Shown here in pieces: positions 1-3,963 of a stretch of 5,232 nucleotides of DNA. How positions within the stretch are numbered: position 1 is the stretch's first letter; every line of letters begins with the position of its first letter. The stretch covers positions 1 through 5,232 of the forward strand of contig CATPAS010000317.1 in assembly GCA_955652075.1 (NCBI GenBank). The letters run 5' to 3'. The notes below the pieces were generated by a model, which saw only the letters and a list, made by a program, of their open reading frames with translations, was not told the DNA's origin and ran no database searches. Both the position numbers and the translations under genes were made by a program. Source of the stretch: an uncultured Gaiellaceae bacterium. Lineage in GTDB: Bacteria > Actinomycetota > Thermoleophilia > Gaiellales > Gaiellaceae.

Positions 1-6
1 CAAAGA

Positions 7-33
7 GGCCATACGGGCTCCGCCCGTGCGGCC
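7..33. terminator. Strong GC-rich hairpin at the window edge, possible terminator
   Basis: The arms ACGGGC (13-18) and GCCCGT (22-27) pair perfectly around a 3-nt loop. A T12-G28 wobble and flanking GGCC/GGCC arms (7-10 and 30-33) extend the stem, with one A-C mismatch. No T-run follows on the plus strand. On the minus strand the stem is followed by CTCTTTG, a short and imperfect T-rich stretch. It could end a gene lying to the left of the window or be a bidirectional terminator. The structure is seen directly; the function is inferred. Confidence 0.35.
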
Positions 34-101
34 GTCTAGACCACACATCGACCAGCGCCTACAGCGCTCGGAATCACATCGCAGCTAGGTAGCGTCTTTC
101 A

Positions 102-929
102 ATGCAATCGATCGCGCTTGCGCTCGGGGCGAGCTTGACCTGGGGTTTCTCGGACTTCTTCGGGGGGCTCAAGGGACGAACACTCGGTGTGCTGCGCGTA
201 CTCGTGTACGTGGAGCTCGGAGGCCTCGTCATGATCGCCCTGATCGTCGCGATCCGAGGCAAGGGGCCGGCGGACCTGGGTGCGCTGCTCGCAATCCCCG
301 CGGCTCTCTCGGGCACGCTCGGGATCTTCGCGTACTACAGAGGCGTTGCGGTCGGAGCGATGAGCGTCGTCGCGCCGATCGCCGGCATCTCCGCTGCCGT
401 GCCGGTGCTGTTCGGAATCGCGACCGGCGACCGCCCGTCGCTCTGGCAGTGGCTCGGGATCGCCGGCGCGATCGGCGGTGTCTTCCTGGCGTCGCGAGAG
501 CCGGGCCGCGAGGGCAAGGTGGCGGCCGGCGTCGGGCTCGCGCTGCTGGCGGCAATCGGGTTCGGCGGGTACTTCCCGCCGATGCACGCCGCAGGAAACG
601 CCGACTTCTGGTGGGCATCGCTGATCTTCCGTATGACCTCCACGTCGGTCGTTCTCGCGGCCGTCGCGATCCGGCGTCCGTCCCTCGCAGTCCAGCCGAT
701 TCAGGTGCCACTGCTGGCGCTGATCGGAATCGGCGACATGCTCGGCAACCTGCTCTTCGCGGCAGCATCGACGAGCGGCCTCGTCAGCATCACGTCGGTG
801 CTGGCGTCGCTCTATCCGATCGTCACGGTCGTGCTTGCCCGGCTCGTCCTCAACGAGCGCGTCGCGCGATCGCAGGAGGCGGGCATCGCATTGACACTGG
901 CCGGGATCGCGCTCATCTCGGCCGGCTAG
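102..929 (+). CDS. EamA/DMT-superfamily integral membrane transporter
   Basis: This 275-aa protein is almost entirely hydrophobic. About ten membrane segments can be picked out, near residues 3-21, 31-50, 60-78, 83-105, 113-130, 140-160, 168-187, 199-223, 226-247 and 257-275. They form two five-helix halves, as in the EamA family of the drug/metabolite transporter superfamily. Family-like signs are the first helix (LALGASLTWGFSDFFGG), the short YYRGVAVGAMSVVAPI turn in the first half and the ASLYPIVTVVLARLVLNERV segment in the second. EamA proteins export or import small metabolites; the substrate cannot be read from sequence. The ATG is preceded by only a weak AGGT about 11 nt upstream. The gene ends 15 nt from the convergent arsC stop with no clear terminator between. 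A role in arsenic export is possible from position but not supported by any motif. Confidence 0.88.
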   Translation: MQSIALALGASLTWGFSDFFGGLKGRTLGVLRVLVYVELGGLVMIALIVAIRGKGPADLGALLAIPAALSGTLGIFAYYRGVAVGAMSVVAPIAGISAAVPVLFGIATGDRPSLWQWLGIAGAIGGVFLASREPGREGKVAAGVGLALLAAIGFGGYFPPMHAAGNADFWWASLIFRMTSTSVVLAAVAIRRPSLAVQPIQVPLLALIGIGDMLGNLLFAAASTSGLVSITSVLASLYPIVTVVLARLVLNERVARSQEAGIALTLAGIALISAG

Positions 930-944
930 TCGCGCCGGGCAGGG

Positions 945-1301
945 TTACAGCGGCAGTTCCGCAACGCGGCGCTCGATCTCGTTGCGAATCTCGCGCACGG
1001 TCTCGGCGTCCTGGCCGGCGGGGTCCTGGAGATCCCAGTCCACGTACTTCTTGCCCGGGAGCACCGGACACGCATCGCCGCAACCCATGGTGACGACGAC
1101 GTCAGCCCACTCGGCATCCGCCGCATCGAGCTCCTTTGGCACGCGATCGGCGAGCTCGGGCATCAACTCGGAGACCTCGGGGTGCACATGCTCCGCCGGA
1201 GTCGTGCCGGCAGAACGCGCGCTGCCGCCGCGCCGCTCGAAGAGCGCCTGCGCCATCTGCGAGCGACCGGCGTTCTGCTTGCAGACGAAGAGAACGTTCA
1301 C
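945..1301 (-). CDS. arsC: Arsenate reductase, low-molecular-weight phosphatase fold
   Basis: This 118-aa cytoplasmic enzyme probably reduces arsenate to arsenite. The N-terminus carries the LMW-PTPase P-loop, C-x5-R, as Cys7-KQNAG-Arg13-Ser14. The general-acid region is DPAG (Asp93-Pro94). Two more cysteines, Cys74 and Cys78, sit in MGCGDACP, where thioredoxin-linked ArsC proteins keep their redox Cys pair but with wider spacing. The MGCGDACP form resembles actinobacterial enzymes, some of which (C. glutamicum ArsC1/ArsC2) use mycothiol. Which thiol system works here is undecided. The start is a GTG whose GTGA overlaps the arsR stop by 4 nt, with GGAG (minus strand, 1315-1312) 10 nt upstream. 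This implies translational coupling behind arsR. Upstream in-frame codons lie inside arsR and precede the conserved NVLFVC strand, so a longer start is unlikely. A phosphotyrosine phosphatase is the alternative, but the arsR neighbour argues for arsenate. Confidence 0.93.
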   Translation of the reverse strand: MNVLFVCKQNAGRSQMAQALFERRGGSARSAGTTPAEHVHPEVSELMPELADRVPKELDAADAEWADVVVTMGCGDACPVLPGKKYVDWDLQDPAGQDAETVREIRNEIERRVAELPL

Positions 1302-1624
1302 GCGCCGAGCGCTCCGCGCAGCGCCGAGATCGCCTCGGGGACGAGCCGGTAGTAGGCCCACGTCCCGCGCCGCGCCGACTCGACGAGGCCGGCCTCGCGC
1401 AGGACCTTCAGGTGATGCGAGATCGTCGGCTGCGAGAGGTCGAACGTCTCGGTGAGGCTGCAGACGCAAACCTCGTCCGCCGCCGAGAGACAGTTGATAA
1501 TCGCGACGCGCGTGGGGTCGGCAAGCGCCTTGAAGCGGGCGGCGAGCTCGTAGCGCTCGGGCCCCGTGAGCGGCTCCGCCGCCGGGCCGCAGCAGATCGC
1601 AGGAAGGACGGCAATTGACTTCAT
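1298..1624 (-). CDS. arsR: ArsR/SmtB-family arsenic-responsive repressor
   Basis: This 108-aa winged-helix repressor has the core FKALADPTR (31-39), the recognition helix LSQPTISHHLKVLREAGLV (63-81) and the wing RRGTWAYYRL (85-94). Its cysteines suggest As(III) sensing: a vicinal pair Cys11-Cys12 near the N-terminus and Cys53-Val-Cys55 in the helix before the recognition helix. C. glutamicum ArsR uses an N-terminal Cys15/Cys16 pair plus Cys55, and the spacing here is close to that. E. coli ArsR uses only the ELCVCDL-type site. Metal release from DNA would derepress arsR-arsC and probably the divergent Cys-peptide gene. The ATG has no Shine-Dalgarno sequence and lies only a few nt after the predicted transcription start, so translation is probably leaderless or nearly so. 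The length fits the family. Sb(III), Cd(II) or Zn(II) sensing are alternatives; adjacent arsC favours arsenic. Confidence 0.95.
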   Translation of the reverse strand: MKSIAVLPAICCGPAAEPLTGPERYELAARFKALADPTRVAIINCLSAADEVCVCSLTETFDLSQPTISHHLKVLREAGLVESARRGTWAYYRLVPEAISALRGALGA

Positions 1625-1643
1625 CGACGGTTTTGAATATATA
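1615..1643 (+). promoter_or_regulatory. Predicted promoter of the Cys-rich micropeptide gene
   Basis: TTGACT (1615-1620) and TATATA (1638-1643) are separated by 17 nt, close to the TTGACA-N17-TATAAT consensus of primary sigma factors. The -35 lies inside the first codons of arsR on the opposite strand. The predicted transcription start, near 1650, falls within the inverted repeat at 1645-1662, so a repressor bound there should block initiation. The AT-rich core stands out in an otherwise GC-rich region. It is a sequence prediction only. Confidence 0.62.
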
Positions 1644-1664
1644 ACATCGACCGATATCGATGAA
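1636..1664 (-). promoter_or_regulatory. Predicted arsR-arsC promoter, weaker -35
   Basis: On the minus strand TATATT (1641-1636) is a good -10. The element 17 nt upstream is TTCATC (1664-1659), a poor -35. Transcription would start near 1629, about 5 nt before the arsR ATG, which fits the absence of a ribosome binding site. The inverted repeat at 1645-1662 lies mainly in the spacer of this promoter, so one repressor dimer could close both divergent promoters. Confidence 0.5.
1645..1662. promoter_or_regulatory. Probable ArsR operator, inverted repeat CATCGA-N6-TCGATG
   Basis: CATCGA (1645-1650) and TCGATG (1657-1662) are perfect inverted arms around CCGATA. ArsR/SmtB proteins bind imperfect palindromes of this size, and ATCGAT-rich sites are common for actinobacterial members. 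It sits between arsR and the divergent Cys-peptide gene and overlaps both predicted promoters. A third CATCGA occurs at 1622-1627, 23 bp away and in direct orientation, over the arsR start codon. It may be an auxiliary half-site. Confidence 0.68.
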
Positions 1665-1670
1665 AGGAGG
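1662..1670 (+). promoter_or_regulatory. Very strong ribosome binding site for the micropeptide
   Basis: GAAAGGAGG is complementary over 9 nt to the usual 16S rRNA 3' end and lies 4 nt before the ATG at 1675. It decides the start. An in-frame ATG at 1660-1662 would add five residues (MKGGE), but it overlaps both the Shine-Dalgarno sequence and the operator and has no binding site of its own. This is the best ribosome binding site seen in the window. Confidence 0.75.
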
Positions 1671-1674
1671 AGAG

Positions 1675-1728
1675 ATGGCCGGCTGTTGCGACTGCCCGCC
1701 CGACTGTTGTCCCGACGGCTGCTGCTAG
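1675..1728 (+). CDS. 17-aa cysteine-rich micropeptide divergent from arsR
   Basis: The reading frame encodes MAGCCDCPPDCCPDGCC and ends in TAG. Seven of 17 residues are Cys (4, 5, 7, 11, 12, 16, 17), as three vicinal pairs plus one single, spaced by Pro, Asp and Gly. There are three Asp and no Lys or Arg, so the peptide is acidic. There is no signal peptide or membrane segment, which suggests a cytoplasmic product. A near-consensus promoter, a 9-nt Shine-Dalgarno match and a shared operator with arsR support real, arsenic-controlled expression. Vicinal thiols bind As(III), so a metallothionein-like arsenite chelator is the leading inference; Cd, Hg, Zn or Cu binding are alternatives. A Cys-sensing attenuator leader is less likely because no plus-strand gene follows: ychF converges and ends 4 nt away. 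I do not recognise this peptide as a named family. Confidence 0.72.
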   Translation: MAGCCDCPPDCCPDGCC

Positions 1729-1732
1729 GCGG

Positions 1733-2641
1733 CTAGACGTTGAACCTGATGTTCAGGACGTCGCCGTCCTGAACCACGTACGTCTTACCTTCGAGACGTT
1801 GGAGGCCGCGTCGCGCGGCCTCCGCGTGTGAACCGGCCTCGACGAGGTCTTCCCAGCGGATCACCTCCGCGCGGATGAAACCGCGGGCGATGTCCGTGTG
1901 GATCGTCTCGGCCGCCTCCAACGCCGTCCGCCCGCGCCGCAACGACCACGCACGGGTCTCCTTGTCGCCGGCGGTGAAGAAGCTGATCAGCCCGAGCTCC
2001 TCGCTGAGGCGCCGCACCACTTCCTCGAGCGCGGAGGCTCCTTCGCGGAAGCCCGCAGCCTCGTCGGCAGGCATCTCCGCGAGCTCGGCCTCGAGCTTGA
2101 GATCGATGGCCCCTGGGCCGTTCTCGACCGCGAGCAGCGGCTTCGTCGTGAGCGGTTCGAGCCCGGACGGCAGCTCGGAGGGCCAGTCGGCAAGCGTTCC
2201 ACCGGCGTCGACGTGCGCCAGGACTCGTTCGAGCTCGACGGCCTCCTGCTTCAACTTCTGCTCACCCGACTTCGCCTGCTTCGTGACCCGCTCGAGCCGG
2301 CGCTCGACGTGATCCCGGTCCGCGATGAGCAGCTCGAGCCGCAGCGTCTCCAGATCGTCGGGGGGAACCCGTGTGCCCGAGAAGCCGTCGAGGACGACGA
2401 GCAGCGCGTCCACCTGGCGTAGATTCCCGAGCAGCTCGGGGCCTGTGCCGCGCACCTCGACGACTCGAATCGCTGCAGGCGTGACCTTGCGCGGTTCGAT
2501 CACGCCGGCGATCGCCGCCAGGCGGGGATCGGGAATCCCGGCCATGCCGACGTCGCCGGTCGCCCGCGCACCGGTGAGCGCATGGAACAGCGTCGACTTG
2601 CCGGAGCTCGGCAGCCCGACGATTCCGACCTCGAGGGCCAA
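1733..2641 (-). CDS. Short divergent YchF/OLA1-like P-loop NTPase with TGS domain
   Basis: The 302-aa product has a Walker A motif GLPSSGKST (9-17), an Asp-Pro-Arg segment (38-40), a helical, probably coiled-coil arm (about 97-147) and a well-conserved C-terminal TGS/DUF933 region (about 216-302: GDKETRAWSLRRG, GFIRAEVIRWEDL, RLEGKTYVVQDGDV, ending IRFNV). YchF/OLA1 proteins are ribosome-associated, ATP-preferring TRAFAC GTPase relatives of about 360 aa. This one is about 60 residues shorter: the NxPFxTIEPN switch I block and the DIAGLVKGASKGEGLGN switch II block are missing or reduced to EVRGTGPELLGN, and the NVxE-type base-recognition motif is replaced by VENGPG (172-177). Nucleotide hydrolysis may be lost or altered. 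The TTG start is chosen because the P-loop strand begins at once, GGAG lies 8 nt upstream (minus, 2653-2650), and the sigma-factor stop is 2 nt away. The frame stays open upstream only through the sigma gene. No symbol is given because orthology to canonical ychF is uncertain. Confidence 0.85.
   Translation of the reverse strand: MALEVGIVGLPSSGKSTLFHALTGARATGDVGMAGIPDPRLAAIAGVIEPRKVTPAAIRVVEVRGTGPELLGNLRQVDALLVVLDGFSGTRVPPDDLETLRLELLIADRDHVERRLERVTKQAKSGEQKLKQEAVELERVLAHVDAGGTLADWPSELPSGLEPLTTKPLLAVENGPGAIDLKLEAELAEMPADEAAGFREGASALEEVVRRLSEELGLISFFTAGDKETRAWSLRRGRTALEAAETIHTDIARGFIRAEVIRWEDLVEAGSHAEAARRGLQRLEGKTYVVQDGDVLNIRFNV
1751..1774 (+). terminator. Perfect 10-bp hairpin, candidate terminator of the micropeptide transcript
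   Basis: GTTCAGGACG (1751-1760) and CGTCCTGAAC (1765-1774) pair perfectly around TCGC. The stem starts 22 nt after the micropeptide stop and lies inside the last codons of ychF, where the minus strand encodes VQDGDVLN. No U-run follows on the plus strand, so it is not a classical intrinsic terminator. GC-rich actinobacteria often have U-poor ones. On the minus strand translating ribosomes would cover it. Confidence 0.35.
1801..1823 (+). repeat. Second perfect 10-bp hairpin in the ychF 3' end
   Basis: GGAGGCCGCG (1801-1810) and CGCGGCCTCC (1814-1823) pair perfectly around TCG, 26 bp beyond the previous hairpin. On the minus strand it encodes the EAARRGL part of the TGS domain. Two such stems so close together could act as a backup terminator or RNA-stabilising pair for the plus-strand transcript. 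A chance product of GC-rich Ala/Arg codons is also plausible. Confidence 0.35.
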
Positions 2642-2643
2642 CG

Positions 2644-3237
2644 CTACGGCTCCGAGGTGCGGGAGATCTGCTTCTGCAACGAGACGAGCGCGCGGTGCTG
2701 GAGCGATTTGATCGCGCCCTCGGTCTTGTCGAGGATCGTTGCGACGTCCGCGTTCGGCAGATTGAAGACGAACTTGAGCGTCAGCACCTGCTGCTGCTCC
2801 GTCGACAGGCCGTCGATCAGCTCGAGCATGCTCTGGCGTCCGATCGACTGGAACGCCGCGGCCTCCGCCGAAGGCTCGCTCTCGCCCTCCGGCTCCGGAA
2901 CTTCCTCCTCGGGCTGCCAGCGGCGGTTGGCGCGGAAGTGGTCCATGGCGAGGTTGTGGGCGATCCGAAAGAGCCATGCCGAGAACGGCGCCGACTGCCA
3001 CCTGAACCGCTTGATCGACTCCAGCATCCTGAGAAACGTCTGCGTCGTCAGATCCTCGGCGTCGTGCCTGTTGCCGACGCTCAAGTGCAGGTAGCTGTAG
3101 ATGCGGTCGAAGTGGAGGAGGTAGAGCTCCTCTAGCGCCGCCCGCTCGCCTTGCTGGCCACGCTCGACGAGACGGCGAATGTTCGCGGTCGAGTCTTTCG
3201 CGGCGCGCGCGGCTGCCTGGGTGGCTTCTTCGGCCAT
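2644..3237 (-). CDS. ECF-type sigma-70 family RNA polymerase sigma factor
   Basis: This 197-aa protein has a sigma-2 region (about 35-107) with HDAEDLTTQTFLRM (58-71) and the promoter-melting helix FSAWLFRIAHNLAMDHFR (85-102). An acidic Pro/Glu-rich linker (about 108-127) follows. The sigma-4 region (about 136-190) has a helix-turn-helix NADVATILDKTEGAIKSLQHRA (161-182). There is no sigma-3, as expected for extracytoplasmic-function sigmas. It would direct RNA polymerase to a stress or developmental regulon that cannot be named here. No anti-sigma factor or membrane sensor gene is adjacent: upstream is the 84-aa gene and downstream, after 2 nt, the ychF-like gene. Control therefore has to come from elsewhere or be transcriptional. 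The ATG fits the family N-terminus but lacks a clear Shine-Dalgarno sequence in the 49-nt gap. The specific ECF subgroup is undetermined. Confidence 0.93.
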   Translation of the reverse strand: MAEEATQAAARAAKDSTANIRRLVERGQQGERAALEELYLLHFDRIYSYLHLSVGNRHDAEDLTTQTFLRMLESIKRFRWQSAPFSAWLFRIAHNLAMDHFRANRRWQPEEEVPEPEGESEPSAEAAAFQSIGRQSMLELIDGLSTEQQQVLTLKFVFNLPNADVATILDKTEGAIKSLQHRALVSLQKQISRTSEP

Positions 3238-3286
3238 CAGCCCAGGAATGCCCGGGTCGGCAAGGCTTGTAACTCTAGGCCCGTCC

Positions 3287-3541
3287 TCAAGCGGCGGCCG
3301 AGCCGAACCCGACGCGGCTCTCGCGCGCGAACCTCTTCACATAGACGACGCGTTGCAGGGCGATCGTGTAGCGACCGTCTTCTGCCTCGAGCGCAAGAGC
3401 CGCCTCGCCCGTGCCCGCGCGAAGCTCTGCAGAACCCAGCGCCTGCTCGAGGGCATCGGCACCGGCCGGCGTGACGAGGGCGCCCATGATCTGGCCGCCG
3501 TCGAACGCGATCTCGATTCGTACCCGCTCCGGTTCAGCCAC
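3287..3541 (-). CDS. Unrecognised 84-aa protein between epimerase and sigma factor
   Basis: I do not recognise this protein. It is a small soluble product with alternating hydrophobic stretches (VRIEIAF, GALVTP, ALALEAEDGRYTIAL) that suggest a compact beta-rich fold. It ends in a basic, aromatic tail VVYVKRFARESRVGFG (about 65-80). There is no Cys, signal peptide or membrane helix. The GTG start is supported by GGAGG (minus, 3555-3551) 9 nt upstream, and it overlaps the end of the epimerase gene by 8 nt, so translation is probably coupled. The gene ends 49 nt before the sigma factor. The overlap, good ribosome binding site and protein-like composition argue that it is real. Any link to the epimerase or the sigma factor is inference from position only. 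Confidence 0.75.
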   Translation of the reverse strand: MAEPERVRIEIAFDGGQIMGALVTPAGADALEQALGSAELRAGTGEAALALEAEDGRYTIALQRVVYVKRFARESRVGFGSAAA

Positions 3542-3938
3542 TCACAACCACCTCCGAAAGAACACCGTGGACGGAATCCGGGTGGACGAACGCCACCTCG
3601 AGGCCGAAAAGGCCGGCGCGCGGCCGTTCGTCGATCAGGTCGGCGCCGGCGCCCGCAAGTTCAGCCAGCGCCAGATCGAGATTGCTCACCTCGTAGGCCA
3701 CGTGGTGCATCCCCGGCCCTCGCTTCGCGAGGAAGCGGCCGACGGGTGTGTCCTCGCCGAGCGGCTCGAGCAACTCGACGCGACTGTCGCCGATGCGGAC
3801 CGACGCTGCACGAACTCCTTGAGCTTCGACCGTCGCGCGGTGCTCGACCTGCGCGCCGAACAGCCGCTCGTAGGTCGCGAGGGCCAAGTCGAGGTCCTCG
3901 ACCGCAACACCTAGATGGTGGATCCCCCGCGCTTGCAC
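3534..3938 (-). CDS. mce: Methylmalonyl-CoA epimerase, vicinal oxygen chelate family
   Basis: This 134-aa protein interconverts (2R)- and (2S)-methylmalonyl-CoA, linking propionyl-CoA carboxylation to the B12-dependent mutase and succinyl-CoA. It has two VOC repeats. Expected metal ligands are visible: His8 in HHLGVAVEDL, Glu55 in RVELLEPL (Gln in the P. shermanii enzyme), His79 in GMHHVAYEV and Glu129 in GVLSEVV. The 50-residue His79-Glu129 spacing equals His91-Glu141 in P. shermanii. The C-terminal PRAGLFGLEVAFVHPDSVHGVL segment is typical of the family. The start is GTG, since no in-frame ATG fits before IHHLGV. Its ribosome binding site is weak and it lies 25 nt after the ftsH stop, so it is likely in the same transcript. 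No mutase or carboxylase gene is in the window. Another VOC enzyme such as a glyoxalase is less likely. Confidence 0.92.
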   Translation of the reverse strand: MQARGIHHLGVAVEDLDLALATYERLFGAQVEHRATVEAQGVRAASVRIGDSRVELLEPLGEDTPVGRFLAKRGPGMHHVAYEVSNLDLALAELAGAGADLIDERPRAGLFGLEVAFVHPDSVHGVLSEVVVSG

Positions 3939-3963
3939 GCGAGCGATGCTATCCGTTGTCTCT

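Noticed and set aside
46..54. ACATCGACC (45-53) upstream of the EamA gene matches 9 bp of the arsR operator region.
   Set aside because: It is a single half-site with no inverted partner and no well-placed promoter, so chance cannot be excluded. It is not strong enough to put the transporter under ArsR control.
54..68. AGCGC-N5-GCGCT inverted repeat upstream of the EamA gene.
   Set aside because: A 5-bp GC-only palindrome is expected by chance in this composition and there is no supporting context.
1302..1469. Longer arsC start within arsR.
   Set aside because: The extension would be antirepressor-gene sequence read out of frame, and the conserved N-terminal NVLFVC strand begins right after the GTG at 1301.
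1675..1728. Micropeptide as a Cys-responsive attenuator leader.
   Set aside because: Poly-Cys leader ORFs are known in mycobacteria, but they precede a same-strand gene. Here the next gene is convergent and ends 4 nt away, so there is nothing to attenuate.
2644..3001. Upstream extension of the YchF-like frame to a 422-aa protein starting near 3001.
   Set aside because: The added part lies out of frame inside the well-supported sigma factor gene and has shadow-like, Arg/Gly-rich composition. The P-loop strand and GGAG site fix the start at the TTG at 2641.
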